The notes beneath the pieces were generated by a model. It was not told where the DNA came from and did not search any database. It was given only the letters and a program-made list of their open reading frames with translations. A stretch of DNA of 64,000 bases from Trametopsis cervina (lineage: Eukaryota > Basidiomycota > Agaricomycetes > Polyporales > Irpicaceae), in assembly GCA_022385755.1 (NCBI GenBank), contig MU278352.1, forward strand, positions 124,001 through 188,000, in the 5' to 3' direction. Positions 12,853 to 24,000 of the stretch are shown here, one piece after another. Position 1 is the first letter of the stretch; every line of letters begins with the position of its first letter. The position numbers and the translations under genes are program-made.

Positions 12853-13524
12853 TCAACCACTGATCAATCCGCCCAGTGCATTCAACCCCGAGCCGCCACT
12901 TGAATGCCCGCTTCCTCCACTTCCTCCAAGTCCGAGGCCCGCTACACCTGGACTGCCGGCGCCACCGAGGCCGAGAGCAGAGAGACCCAGTCCTGAGCTA
13001 GACGCATGACTTGCAACATGGGGCGAGCCGTTCGTCTGCGTGTCTGCCTTGTTCTTCTGTTCGTTTGTGATAAAATCAGAGGTGATATGCGGAGAGGCCG
13101 GCGCAGGAGGAGGGGGTTCCGAGAAATGATTTGGTTCTGGTTGTTTGGCAGCGGTATGCTGGGGCGTGTGTATCACCCGCACTTCAAGAGTATTCAATGA
13201 ACGTTCGAGCACATATCGCGGTAAAGGCTCGGCATGTTTAACGACTGGCTTCGGTTCGGTTTCTGAGGATGGCGAACGACCAAAGAGACCTGGGGAAGAT
13301 TCATGGTGATACTTTTGTTCGGTAGCCATATGTTCTAGCTCGGGGTTCATGAGGATCAGAGGCACGCGTTTCGCCAGTTGGTATTGTCGTCCCATCAATG
13401 TGGCAGGTTCTGAGCGGGGAGTAGGTGGGATGGTGTCGTCGGCAGAGACGTCGTCTAAGGGTCGTGCATGAAGGGAACCAACCAGGGATAACGCGGCGAC
13501 GAGGAAGAGGAATCGGCGAAGCAT
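12853..13524 (-). CDS. Small secreted Gly/Ser-rich protein, unknown function
   Basis: Single-exon ORF of 223 aa. The N-terminus is a good secretion signal (MLRRFLFLVAALSLVGSLHA, cleavage likely after residue 20). The middle is Pro/Glu-rich and hydrophilic with one dibasic site (LAKR|VPLIL, about residue 53), which a Kex2-type protease could cut. The last 50-60 residues are nearly all Gly, Ser, Ala and Leu (GLGLSALGLGGAGSPGVAG, then HSSGGSGLNALGG). It has no cysteines and no recognised domain. It could be a cell-wall-associated or peptide-precursor protein. I do not assign a family. Confidence 0.65.
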   Translation of the reverse strand: MLRRFLFLVAALSLVGSLHARPLDDVSADDTIPPTPRSEPATLMGRQYQLAKRVPLILMNPELEHMATEQKYHHESSPGLFGRSPSSETEPKPVVKHAEPLPRYVLERSLNTLEVRVIHTPQHTAAKQPEPNHFSEPPPPAPASPHITSDFITNEQKNKADTQTNGSPHVASHASSSGLGLSALGLGGAGSPGVAGLGLGGSGGSGHSSGGSGLNALGGLISG

Positions 13525-13726
13525 TATGAGAGTCTAGTGTTGGATTAGTGATCTAGTATGATAGTTGGAAGCCAGCCAGAATTAGGGATGTGGCTTAGAG
13601 ATGTTGGAACCTGCCCAGCGGTACTTTCAGTTGGTGGTTGTTGTGAAAGAGTGAACGGGACGGAGAGGCATCTTGAACTCCAACCAAACACCACAAAATA
13701 CCTGTCACGCAATGTGACGGGTTCTA

Positions 13727-16156
13727 TCACGTCGGCATTGCGACCGCCGCTGCAAAATGTGTGCTCAGCATCGAGCAGTGAAGTGGCAGGTATAGAATTG
13801 ACTCACAGTATTTCTTCTTCCGTGGGTATGGCGACTTTTCACGGATCCCCCAGCCATGACCGTTCAAGACGGAAGGCTTATGATCAGAGGAAAATTGTGC
13901 AGATAGTTTCTGGAGACACCACTGCATCGCTGTTTCCGCTTCAGTCTTGTAAGCCATGGCTTCCTCCAATTGCGGGAAGCACAAGTGCATCCGGTAGCTT
14001 AGCCAGAGGTACATCACCAATGTTCCGTGTATAGCTTCCAGCTTTTGCATGAGGATGCCGCATCGACTTGCTCTGTCTCGCTCCATGTGCAATTTCACTT
14101 CAGCAAGGTCGTTAAGCATGCCTGTGTCCTGTAATAGCTCGGTAACGTCGACAAGCAAAGACGTCCTGAACATATGAAGCATCTTTTCGGCGGCGTAGGC
14201 AGCATACGGCTCCCTCCAGCGGATCGGCGCAAGTTGGAAAGTCGTTCGGTGCAATACGGGGATATTCCCACATAGCCTGTCGATCTGTTCATATGCGGTC
14301 CCCAGCTTTGAGGGATCCTGGAGTTCGAATTTCGGGTGATACTTGCCGACGTAATGGAATGCCATCTGCACCGATGCCAACGGCGTTCTCGAAGGCATGG
14401 CGGAAATCATGCGGTAGAACTGTTCGTATTGGGGGAGGATACGGGCCTTGCGGAGAGGCTTGGGAGGTGAGGTCAGAGCGTCGCGGATATCCTGCATGCT
14501 CTCCTCGCGCATGGCTGTTACGATACCGCCAGACGAGTCGTTGCCGTGAAGGCCAAAGCGCCCAGCACGGCCAGCTATCTGATTAATCTGCGCTGCACTA
14601 AGAGGCCGTTCTTGCGAACCGTTCCACTTCCTCGTATGCTGGAAGATCATACGCTTAATTTTCCTAGCATGGTGTGTCAGAGCAGCTACGCGTAGCGAAG
14701 GATAGCAAACGTACAGATTTAAGCCCATCCCTACTGCGTCACTGCCAACCAATACGTCGTAGCCGCTGTTGGGGTCGTTGAAAAGTTCTGCCTGCTTGCT
14801 CCGTACCTCAGGAGGGAGTTTGCCATATGCTACAGCACAGCGTAGACCGGTCTGCGTCTCGATCGCATTGCGTAGCTTGAATATATCGCTACGACTGAAC
14901 GCGACCACGCAGTCTCCTTTTCGAATCTTCGACAGGTCTCCGTCCAGAGACTCTTCCGCGATAGTAAGAGGTGTCAGCCGTGTATATCGGTGGACCTCGA
15001 ATTCATCGCCAGTGCCCTGTATAAGGCTTTGAACCAGGGGCACCGCTGCTTCTTCTCCGCAAACATGGACCTCCCGTGCGTTGATCCCTAACAGTGCCTG
15101 GGACCATGCCCCGCCGCGCTCCGTATCCGCAATAAGTTGAATTTCATCAATAACGGCTACGTCAAAGTGAGGGCCCGCCATCATCTCCACGGTACAACTG
15201 ACAAGATCTGCATCTTCGTGCACGATTCGTTGGTCGTCGCCCGTCATCAAGTTGCAAAGCCGTGCAAACTTGGGGTTCCCGTGTTTCTGCACCGCTGGCT
15301 TTTGACCTGGCTGTGATGCGTCAACGATAGTGTCGACGTCTTCTTCGGCCTCTGCTTCCGCGTCATGCCCCAGCGGGACGATTTGCCCCTTATTCAGCCG
15401 CTCCCAGATCTCGTACGCAAGCAATCGGAGTGGTCCGGCGTATATCCCTCGTTTTGCAGCGGCAAGGGCACGTAGAGCGTTGTGCGTCTTCCCGCTGTTC
15501 GTGGGTCCAACGTGCATTATGATTTTCCGACGTCGAGCTGCGCGTGTCTCTTCGAATATGTTTGCCGGATCGGAAAGGTCTCCAGCGCTGAATAAGCCGG
15601 ATATAATATCGAGCGTACCGTGGCTTACTATCGGACCCAGAATCTTCTGTCCCAGAAGATTCGCAGCCCATTCGAAGAATAGCCGGGTGAGGTGGACATC
15701 AAGGGTGGCAGCAGACTCGGGGTCTGACAGGTCCTCCGCAATGGCATCGATTTGCTCCTGCGTGTAATCGAAATCGGCAAATATATTGTTCTCTTGCACG
15801 TACGTGGCAAAAGCGGATAGCGCAGGACGGACGTCAGCTGTGGGCAGTCCGAAGGTGACAAGTCTGGTCCGAACAGTCTCTAGCTCGCTCCAGTCTTGGA
15901 TATTGCGCTCGAGCTGTTCTGTAAGGTTTGCAGGACTGACTTGGATTTGTCTCGCTGGGAATGGCTTTCGTAGCACAAGATCCTGAGCGGGGCTGCCAGG
16001 CTGGGGTCTCTTGGGAAAGCTCCTCGGTGACTGTTGGTATCTAAACCCTTTCGGTAAAGTGCGTGTAGCAGTAGCACTTCTGAAGGCTTTCTGGACGTGT
16101 ATGGGTGACGAGAGGCGGGTGCATGGCAAATAACGGGGAATGTAGCACCTGTACAT
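13727..16156 (-). CDS. SUV3: Mitochondrial ATP-dependent RNA helicase Suv3
   Basis: Helicase of the mitochondrial RNA degradosome (mtEXO). The ATG at 16156 gives an Arg-rich, mitochondrial-import-like leader. Motif I is HVGPTNSGKTHNAL (Walker A at residues 217-224), Walker B is VIDEIQ (about 335-340), motif VI is QIAGRAGRFG, and a SUV3-type C-terminal domain follows. Read straight, the ORF is 809 aa. Close to the stop a 57-nt segment (about 13749-13805) has a GTGAGT donor and TTTGCAG acceptor; it is a multiple of three without stops, so removing it gives 790 aa with the same last residues. The gene is divergent from endonuclease III. Confidence 0.95.
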   Translation of the reverse strand: MYRCYIPRYLPCTRLSSPIHVQKAFRSATATRTLPKGFRYQQSPRSFPKRPQPGSPAQDLVLRKPFPARQIQVSPANLTEQLERNIQDWSELETVRTRLVTFGLPTADVRPALSAFATYVQENNIFADFDYTQEQIDAIAEDLSDPESAATLDVHLTRLFFEWAANLLGQKILGPIVSHGTLDIISGLFSAGDLSDPANIFEETRAARRRKIIMHVGPTNSGKTHNALRALAAAKRGIYAGPLRLLAYEIWERLNKGQIVPLGHDAEAEAEEDVDTIVDASQPGQKPAVQKHGNPKFARLCNLMTGDDQRIVHEDADLVSCTVEMMAGPHFDVAVIDEIQLIADTERGGAWSQALLGINAREVHVCGEEAAVPLVQSLIQGTGDEFEVHRYTRLTPLTIAEESLDGDLSKIRKGDCVVAFSRSDIFKLRNAIETQTGLRCAVAYGKLPPEVRSKQAELFNDPNSGYDVLVGSDAVGMGLNLYVCYPSLRVAALTHHARKIKRMIFQHTRKWNGSQERPLSAAQINQIAGRAGRFGLHGNDSSGGIVTAMREESMQDIRDALTSPPKPLRKARILPQYEQFYRMISAMPSRTPLASVQMAFHYVGKYHPKFELQDPSKLGTAYEQIDRLCGNIPVLHRTTFQLAPIRWREPYAAYAAEKMLHMFRTSLLVDVTELLQDTGMLNDLAEVKLHMERDRASRCGILMQKLEAIHGTLVMYLWLSYRMHLCFPQLEEAMAYKTEAETAMQWCLQKLSAQFSSDHKPSVLNGHGWGIREKSPYPRKKKYCESILYLPLHCSMLSTHFAAAVAMPT

Positions 16157-16483
16157 CAGCCTGCTGAAACCGGGAGTACCTCTCCTATGCGACAGTCCTA
16201 GCTAGCACTGGGCTGACGGTCTTTGGATAACGAGAGTGAAGAAACGAGCCTGAGCCGCAAATGCACATGAAAGCAGCTTTATTTGAGTTCAAAGTTACAA
16301 TTATATAACGCGGATCAGCACGTGATGTCGACGGAATTGGCCCCTCCTCGGACGCACATCCTCAGGCGACTCTCTATCAACACCTTGGCTTCTTCCTACT
16401 TCTTCCTGTCAGAGCGAGTCGCAGAACTGGTGAATATCGAGCGACACGTTGTAACCAAACTTTGTAGGCTCTCAGTTCCTGCA
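16157..16483. promoter_or_regulatory. Divergent promoter between SUV3 and endonuclease III
   Basis: The two genes start 327 nt apart on opposite strands (126 nt if endonuclease III starts at 16283). A palindromic CACGTG E-box lies at 16319-16324. Sharing of regulatory DNA is inferred from spacing only. Confidence 0.4.
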
Positions 16484-17911
16484 ATGAAACGCAACGCGTC
16501 TCCAGAACTGTCCGGCAGGCCAAGCCCTTACCACTCAGCAGTAACATTATATGGTTCTGTTGCCGATGAGGGGCCACGACGGTCCAAACGTGTGAAAATA
16601 CGGGAAGAGATGATATCACACGTTCCAAAGACAGAGGTGGATGAAGAGCTACCTGTTCCAAGTGGCTCCAAGCGCAGGACAGTCAAGGCAGCTAGCCTGA
16701 AGGTCGAGTTTGAGGACATCGCGGAGGCGAAAGCCCCGTCTCGAACCAAGTCTTCGTCTTCTCGCAAGACTAAGGCGATACCACAGTCACTAGCAGTACC
16801 TCATCCTGCGCCCGCGCGCTGGAAAGAGGCATATGAGACCATCAAGCGCATGAGGGAGAACATCGTCGCGCCCGTGGACACAATGGGCTGCGAACAGGCT
16901 CAGTTGAAGGAAATTGATCCTGTGGTACGTTATTACGATGCATCTCTCCGAGTCGCGCATACCAAATTACCTGGGGTAGAACCGCCGCTTCTCGACGCTG
17001 GTGTCCTTGATGCTATCGTCGCAGACAAAAGACGAAGTAACGGACGCGGCCGTGTCCAAGCTTCGCGAGGCAGTAGGGGGCACATTGTCCGTGCAAGCTG
17101 TGCTGGCAGCTGACGACTCAACCATCTCGGAAGCCATCGCCAAAGTGGGGTTCTGGAGGCGTAAGACACAGTAAATAACCGTCGTACAGCCTCTTCCGCT
17201 TGCGTGCACTTATCCGCGACGAGATATATAAAGCAAACCGCCCAGAAGCTGCAAGATGAGTTCGACTCAGATGTCCCCAAGACAGTCGACGAACTGTGCT
17301 CGCTGCCGGGCGTGGGACCGAAGATGGCGTTCCTTTGTTTGCACGTTGCGTGGAATATGTCAGTGTATGCACCGTTGCCTTCGATATTGCATACTCAGAC
17401 CTTGATTCGCCAGAAATGTCGGCATTGGGGTTGACGTCCATGTCCATAGAATCACGAACAGGTTAGGCTGGCACAAACCACCAACCAAGACTCCCGAAGA
17501 GACTCGGTACGTTTGTTGCTGTACACACACAACCGAATGATAACACTGCGCATGCTTCATAGGCTGAATCTGCAATCGTGGTTGCCGACAGAGTTCCATC
17601 ATGAGATTAACCATAGGCTCGTAGGTTTCGGACAGGTACGTGTATCACAACTTCGCACCCTGCTCCTCTTCTAACACGGATTTTCGTGATAGATGATATG
17701 TTTACCTGTAGGTCCTCGCTGTAATTCATGCGACTTGAGCAACGGCCTCTGCCCCACTGGTAGTGCAAGCAAGCTCACTAAGACCAAGCTCAAGAGTAGC
17801 AAACTTAATGCGCGCGCAGTCGCTGGATTCTCTTCACTGGATTCCGGTGGCCCAAAAGTCGAGATAGAGGTGGAAGGTGATAGCAAGATCAAGGTGGAAC
17901 AGGAACCCTAA
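16484..17911 (+). CDS. NTG1: Endonuclease III-type DNA glycosylase/AP lyase
   Basis: Base-excision repair enzyme removing oxidised pyrimidines in nucleus and mitochondria. Six exons fit in frame: 16484-16924, 16980-17170, 17224-17358, 17414-17506, 17563-17635 and 17693-17911 (383 aa). Motifs are [20 protein letters not shown], the helix-hairpin-helix LPGVGPKMA with the catalytic Lys, and [17 protein letters not shown] with the catalytic Asp. The 4Fe-4S ligands are [18 protein letters not shown]. The last Cys spacing is x6, where bacterial and human enzymes have x5. I chose ATG 16484 ([10 protein letters not shown]) because a basic, nuclear-signal-like region follows; an in-frame ATG at 16283 would add 67 residues. 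The N-terminal 150 residues are low complexity. Confidence 0.92.
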
Positions 17912-18430
17912 CTGGTTTGCATGACTTGTAGCCGTATGCTTCAGTGATTAGAACAGTCGGCATACAAACGTACTTTCTTGCATCGGTAGCCAATTTACCT
18001 CACTAATTCGAATCGGCCTATCGGCCTATCCTCTTCGTGATATGAAAACAATGCATAAAAGACAACGTAGTACGTATCTATAGCTACATCACAGACGTTA
18101 AGCTACGTTAGAGAGCCAGCGCACAGCGACCTCCGCACGTCCTGAGTCCGAGCCCATCTGGTGAGCTGGAAGAGGACGGCGGTAGCATCGAGCATACCGA
18201 GGGTCGCGCCATAAGAAAACATGAGATAAATAGCAGATGGAAGCGAGGGATCAACCTGCGATGTGAAGAAAAACTGAAGAGAGCACGGAGCACCAAGTGA
18301 AAGATAGGATGCGAGTGTGTGTCGATGCTGCGGAATGAGTGTGGTGGGGCCGACATGGGCCGGTGGTGAGGAAAGGTTTGTCCTCGTGCAAGAGTGTAGG
18401 TCGTGTTCGTAGAGCTGGTCATCATACTGT
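17912..18430. other. Convergent intergenic region, no gene seen
   Basis: This 519-nt stretch holds the 3' UTRs of two converging genes. The minus-strand ORF at 18108-18473 overlaps the end of the PL14 gene and lacks any family signal. Confidence 0.4.
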
Positions 18431-19707
18431 TCAAAGGTATTCCGAGATCTGCATGGTGAAGTCGCTCAGCCACATAGTCTCGTCCTTGACGGCAGCGAAA
18501 TCGGGTGATGAACCTGCATCCGAAAATCAGCAGCTGTTAAAGTACAAGTACGATGAAGGGCCGAGCTTACCACCAAAGAAGGACTGGGTCATCAGACCTC
18601 CGAAGGTCGCGGCTTTGCTGTTGCGGAGAACAAGGCCATCGGCACTGATGACGCTCTTGCCGTTCGCGAAAATCTCGAACTCGCCGTTCTGTTGGCCCAC
18701 GTCGTTCAGGCGAACGCGCATGGAGACCGCGGTGGGTGCACCGATGGCGAAATCAAAGGCACCGCGACCGACAGATGCGCCGTAGGTGGGGTTGCAGTCC
18801 GAGAAGGGGGCGATGTCGCAGACTCGGTCGTTGGCCTTGAAAGACGGGGGAAGGTAGGTGTACGCCTCTCCCGCTGCTCCTCCACGCCACATGAGACGGA
18901 CCGAGAAACAGGCGTCATTTCGGCTGCCGCCTGAGCAGCTGACTGCTCCGGCACCATCGTTACCGCCGTCTGGACGAGCAGTGAACAAAGCGAGTAAATT
19001 AATGAGGAAATGTGCAACTTACAGAGGCCTGGCAATTTACCGCCCTTGACCGGGTTGAAGCCCTCCTTGAGGTAAACAACGTATCCGAGCACCAATTCCT
19101 TAGCCTTGGAGATGTCTACGTTGCCAGGACCGGAAGAGTACCAAGAAATACCGCCGCGGGGTTCGTGCTGGAAGTTGTACGAGCCCTTGGGGTAGTTGAC
19201 TTGGATAGCCGGCTGGCCATCGGGTCTGTGGCTGTACGACCAGGGGAGCCCTTGGAGAAGATTCCTCGGCTTGAAGGTCGCATCGCTGAGAGGCAGGGGG
19301 TCCGGGGACGAAGGCGACGTAGACCAGCCGGTTGACTGAGAGTATCCAAGGGGCGCCAATGCCGCCAGCGCGCCGCCAACAACTGAAGTTGATGACTTGG
19401 TCGCGGTAGGGTGCGCGGAGGTGGATGAGGAAGACGAGTGAGTCTTGACTGAGTTGCTGCTGCTGCTGCTGTGCTTGGAAGAGCTGCTGGGCTCTGCGTG
19501 CAAGTTCTGAGCGCTGGCCGGGGATGGAGTAGCAGTAGCAGGAACAGTCGGTACGACGGCCGTCCCGTTCTTGGCTTGATCGGGCTTGCAGGTGCGCGCC
19601 TTCACGGCACGAACGCGGTGGTTGAAGACATCCGAATGCGAGCCGTGGGGAATAGCGACGACCAGAGTGAAGGTGAGGAAAGCGACAAGCGACTTGAAAA
19701 CGAACAT
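18431..19707 (-). CDS. Secreted PL14-like polysaccharide lyase domain protein
   Basis: Three exons (19023-19707, 18571-18969, 18431-18513) encode 388 aa. A signal peptide (MFVFKSLVAFLTFTLVVA) is followed by a Ser/Thr-rich, probably O-glycosylated linker, then a lyase-like beta domain. Its signatures are EPRGGISWYSS, ELVLGYVVYL, GGKLPGL, the Cys-bearing CSGGSRNDACFSVRLMWR, GASVGRGAFDF and MTQSFFGG, ending LSDFTMQISEYL. This is the pattern of fungal proteins annotated as polysaccharide lyase family 14 (glucuronan/alginate-type). The real substrate is unknown. A TATAAA and a pyrimidine-rich leader precede the ATG, suggesting strong expression. A paralogue lies at 41530-43474. Confidence 0.85.
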
Positions 19708-20323
19708 CGTGAGCGTTGAATCTGTGGAATGAGCGATGCTGAGCTGTAGAGAGCGACTTGTCGGGCACGACGCGACCAGGGAGAGATGGCGGGAGGTAAA
19801 GAGAATGAAGAGGAAGAGAGGAGAGGTGGAGGGAGGAGGACAAAACCAGGACGAGGAAAAAGACCAACAACGGCCTTTGCTTTATACGAGCGCGTTTCTA
19901 AGCCTCTCTCGGCATTGGATTTTGCTCCGTTGATTGATCTCGCATGGTCGAGGCAGTGTGAAACAGGCTTGGAGCTTTTGTTCCATTACCGTACTGTAAA
20001 GAATAATATTAAACGAAGATGCAATAAGGTCAGGCTGAACGAAGCAGCGACAGAGCCAGTCGCAAATGAACTGGCTAGAGTACAGTAAACTACAGTAATC
20101 GCGAGCGACCCGCAATCGCATGATTATCGTCACTTATGTTGATCTAATCTCTACTTCGACATCGCTTGATAACACAGTGCACGGTGTTGCCAACTTGCAT
20201 GCTACGATAAGCTCTCTTTGAATAGCGGACACACTCTTGTTTTGGGGAGGCCATCCAAGTGTCATAAATACCAGCTCAATACATTTCGCACAGAGCATCA
20301 TAAGGACTCACCTGCACCATTGG
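19708..20323. other. Upstream region of the PL14-like gene
   Basis: On the minus strand this carries the promoter of the secreted PL14-like gene: a long C/T-rich leader next to the ATG and a TATA box about 175 nt upstream. The rest is the 3' flank of the next gene. Confidence 0.45.
19881..19886 (-). promoter_or_regulatory. TATA box of the PL14-like gene
   Basis: TATAAA read on the minus strand, followed by a roughly 70-nt pyrimidine-rich tract and then the ATG at 19707. This TATA plus CT-block layout is typical of highly expressed fungal genes. Confidence 0.45.
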
Positions 20324-21068
20324 CTAACAGGTCCCTTCCATCCCTTGCGGCATGTTCATCGCACCATTGAGCGACCCCATCTCGGCAAGCGTCCCAGCGA
20401 ACAACTCGTCAAATCCCTGCTGGAGACCTAATGTGCTCAGCACAACATCGTAGCCCTCCCCTGCGGTGTCTAGTTCCACCAACCATTCCTCCATCGTCGC
20501 CGTCCCGGAGATCAGTATACTTCGCAGCCGCGTACGGTCCGTCTGACTCATAGGTGTCGAGCGGCGAGCCGATGCTTCAGCGTTGGCAGTGGTGTCACTA
20601 CCCAGCAGCACGTCAGTGCCTGTGCGGTCATCGACGTCCCACGCCTGCGAGCGCAGCACGGCCAGCCAGCCGCGGTCCAGGTCGTTCATCCATTCCAAGA
20701 GCTGCGAGAGAACGTCTACATCAGGGTGGTAGCCTGTCACGGACCCCATCACGTCTCCAGTGAGGCGAAGCAGCAGCATAGTCCGAAGCGATGCAGAAGG
20801 ATCTATGGGCGGGATCTGAAGGATGATAGACATGAGCGTATGAGTCGCCTGGAGGTAGGCCGATAGTGTTTGTAGCGTCGAGGAGGGGTCAGCACTACAA
20901 AAGCGACGACCACCGTCATGATCCTCGTGTGTGAACGAGCTTTATAGAGACACACCGCTTCTTAAAATTGCGAGTTATGTCCAAGAATTGCTCTTCCACG
21001 TAATCCATAAGTTTGCGCTCCTGAGCCGCGGACAGCGGCTTGCTTGTTCGTTGATCAGCTGCGTTCAT
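20324..21068 (-). CDS. Unrecognised 227-aa helical protein
   Basis: Two exons fit in frame (20956-21068 and 20324-20894) with a GTGTGT donor and GTAG acceptor. The N-terminus MNAADQRTSKPLSAAQERKL leads into an amphipathic helix (DYVEEQFLDITRNFKKR). The rest is Leu-rich and largely helical: STLQTLSAYLQATHTLMSII, RTMLLLRLTGDVMGSV, and DVLSQLLEWMNDLDRGWLAV. There are no membrane spans, signal peptide or catalytic motif. Its low-complexity-free sequence and the way splicing restores a smooth helix argue for a real, conserved gene. I cannot name a function. It diverges from the thiamine gene. Confidence 0.7.
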
Positions 21069-21624
21069 TGCTTCAACAATACAGTGAGAGATTAGAATGT
21101 GCTGTCGACGCCAGAGAGCGCATAGTATACGGTTCAGGTGCAAGGAGTGCTGACGACGTCCGGCGCTGGGCGGATCGATGTTTGGTCCCGCTCTCATTTC
21201 ATTTCGTTCAGCTTCAACGGCACAGTAATGTATACATGCTTGATGCATAACCTCTATAAATGCGACAGAAAACACCCGAGTTCAGAACACGCTCACATAA
21301 GTATAGGATTAATGCGGCGGCCGAAAACACTACACTACATCTCTGTTCTCTGCACACCCGTCTGCCCTGTCCACTGCCCACCGGTGCGATTCCTTTCCTG
21401 AGGAGTATCTAGCACACCAGTGCCGCGCTTTCCCTTTTGTTTCGAGTTGTGCCTCCTGCAATGCCTTCAATGCTGTATCTGTAATGTATTGTATGTAGAA
21501 TTAGATCATTATATGTGAGCCGAGGACGGCTTCGAGCTGGCGCTATCGTCGGGTTCACTTCAATCGAAATGAGTAGTCCCAGCCCAGTCTCTCTTTTCTA
21601 TCTTCTTCACCGTCGAGGCACGAA
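21069..21624. promoter_or_regulatory. Divergent promoter region before the thiamine gene
   Basis: This 556-nt gap lies between two genes that start on opposite strands. I looked for a TPP riboswitch in the leader of the thiamine gene and did not see its conserved core. Confidence 0.35.
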
Positions 21625-23742
21625 ATGGTAACCAACGACCAGCCGGCAGTCCTCACAATCGCAGGAACGGACAGCAGTGGCGGGGCTGGCATTCAGGTAT
21701 GTTCTGCAGCTTCGCTAGCCCAGCCCGTTAATTTTTACATGTTCAAGCTCAGGCAGACATTAAGACATTTACGGCACACAACTGTTACGGGACAAGCGTA
21801 GTGGTCGCACTGACCGCGCAGAACACAACAGGTGTACAAGCTGTGCACCCGTCCCCTCCTGCCTTCATCGAACAACAAGTGCGCTGCACATCTTCTTCCA
21901 TCACCTACCCTGCTGGACATTCTCTATGCTCCACAGTTACGCTCTGTATTGGATGACATCGACATCAAGGCCATGAAGACGGGCATGCTATTCGATGCCG
22001 TGTCCATCCGCGCCGTGGTTCGCGTTCTGAAATCGCACTACGGGGCACGCATACCGCCGTTAGTCTGCGATCCCGTATGCGTCTCGACGTCGGGACATAC
22101 GCTACTACAGCCTGATGCGCTCGAGGTTCTCATATCCGAGCTTTTCCCCATGACGTTCCTCCTTACACCGAACAAGGCCGAGGCGGAGCTCATCCTTTCT
22201 ACGCGAGGGACCTCGCCGTCGGAGATCACGAACCTGGAGGGGATGCTCTCCGCTGCAAAGGATCTGCTTGCGTTCGGACCGCAGCATGTGCTCGTGAAAG
22301 GCGGCCACCTGACTGTGTCTTATATGGATATAGTCGAATTGAGGACCAGAAGACCCGACGTCCGCATTGTTTCAAGCGGGCTGTTCGACGAGAACACGGA
22401 GATTCTGCAGAGCGCCGAGGATCCCCTGGTAGACCGCGAGATTGTTGTTGATGTGCTGCAGGATTCAGAGGGGCCGACGCTGTATCTACGTCCCCGAATT
22501 GACTCTACAAGTACCCACGGAACGGGGTGCACGTTGTCTGCAGCGATTGCGTGTGAACTGAGCCGTGGCAATAGTGGTATGCGCTCTATCTTGTTTCTTC
22601 AGTATGATAGGCACTGATAGCATGCGACGACTGTAGTGCATCAAGCTACAGCACTCGCGACTGAATATACGCATCTGGCCATCGAGACGGCAACACCCAT
22701 AGGCAAAGGGCACGGTCCTCTGAACCACATGCACTCCTTGAATGTGCGCGCTATTCCGAGGTATGTGTCAAGTGCGCGGTTTGCACTCAGTCAGTCATCC
22801 TGATGTACCCCCCTCTCTCCTCCCAGACCTACCGCCAGCAACCCGCACCCGTTTGTACGAATGCTTATACGATCGACTGCCCAATTGTGGGCAGATTACG
22901 TACAGCACGACTTTGTCACGCAACTCGCGAAGGGGACGCTGCCCAAGGAATGCTTCCTACATTTTATCAAGTGTGTTCATTCGTAGTCTGGTGTATACCA
23001 TGTCTCTGATGCGATGCAGACAAGATTATCTCTACCTGCGATACTACGCTAGGGCATATGGGTGCGTCACCCCTCTCACCCACAGGTGTAATGTCTGTAC
23101 TCAGGGGCCTATGCGATGACAGACTTCTTGTCGCCAAATCTACATCATTCCCCGCTATCAAGGCCGCGACAGACACAATTATCAATGTCGTGAACGAAGT
23201 CGCCACACACAAGTCGTTCTGCGCCAAATGGGGCATCACGGAGGCCGAGCTCCTCGCCACGCCTGAGTCGCCTGCAACGACGGCGTATGGGGCATATATC
23301 CTCGACTGCGGTATCCAGGGTGCGTCCCAGCCGCATCATGAATCGTAGTGATGTGCTGAACCTGTATTGAAGGCGATGCGACGAAGCTGACGATGGCTGC
23401 GGCCGCTTGTCTACTGGGCTATGGTGAGGTTGGGCTGTGGCTGAAGAAGCAGGCACAAAGACCTGGGACGTGGGTCGTCACGGACGGCAACCCGTATGCG
23501 CAGTGGATGGACGACTATGGCGGGGAACACTATCAGGGCGCGGTCAAGATCGGGATCGGTAAGGACTCCCATCGTATGACCTGCTCTCCTTCTGACATGT
23601 TTTGATTGTGCTAGAAACGATTGAGGCTATTGCTGTTGCAGATCCGCCGAGCCCTGCGCGATTTGAAGAGTGGCGGTCTGTCTGGGAACGATGCACGCGC
23701 TTGGAGAAAGGGTTCTGGGATATGGCTATGAACTTATCATAA
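21625..23742 (+). CDS. THI20: HMP-phosphate kinase/TenA fusion enzyme (Thi20 type)
   Basis: Bifunctional thiamine-biosynthesis enzyme. The ThiD half phosphorylates hydroxymethylpyrimidine (phosphate); the TenA half is a thiaminase II-like hydrolase that salvages pyrimidine. ATG 21625 opens VTNDQPAVLTIAGTDSSGGA, the ThiD nucleotide-binding start. Further motifs are MKTGML, VCDPVCVSTSGH, LVKGGHL and the anion-hole loop STHGTGCTLSAAIA. The TenA part begins after the exon junction VRAIPRPTASNPHPF and shows KECFLHFIKQDYLYLRYYAR, then AAAACLLGYGEVG and WVVTDGNPYAQWMDDYGG, ending at TAA 23740-23742. About eight introns are needed. The YYARAYG|LLVAK junction uses donor GTGCGT and the acceptor ATGACAG near 23121. 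Probably cytosolic. Confidence 0.94.
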
Positions 23743-24000
23743 TCCTCGGTAAGCTGCAAAGACGTTACCCCCTCTGGCAGCTTTCGCTCACCTTCCTCAG
23801 TGTATCTTTTACACTGCTGAACAAAATGTATAATGTATTGACATGGAGACCTATAAAGCAGAGCTGTCACAATCCTACTTCCACAAAGGTTATTGAGCCG
23901 AGATACAGTCGCTCAATGCTAGCTAATCACGATTTTCAAGAGGTGAAGACAATCTTCTATGTTTACTCTATTGTACATGCCCTGTTAACACTATACTGAA

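Noticed and set aside
21400..21624. TPP riboswitch before the thiamine gene
   Set aside because: I looked for the conserved core in the leader and did not find it.
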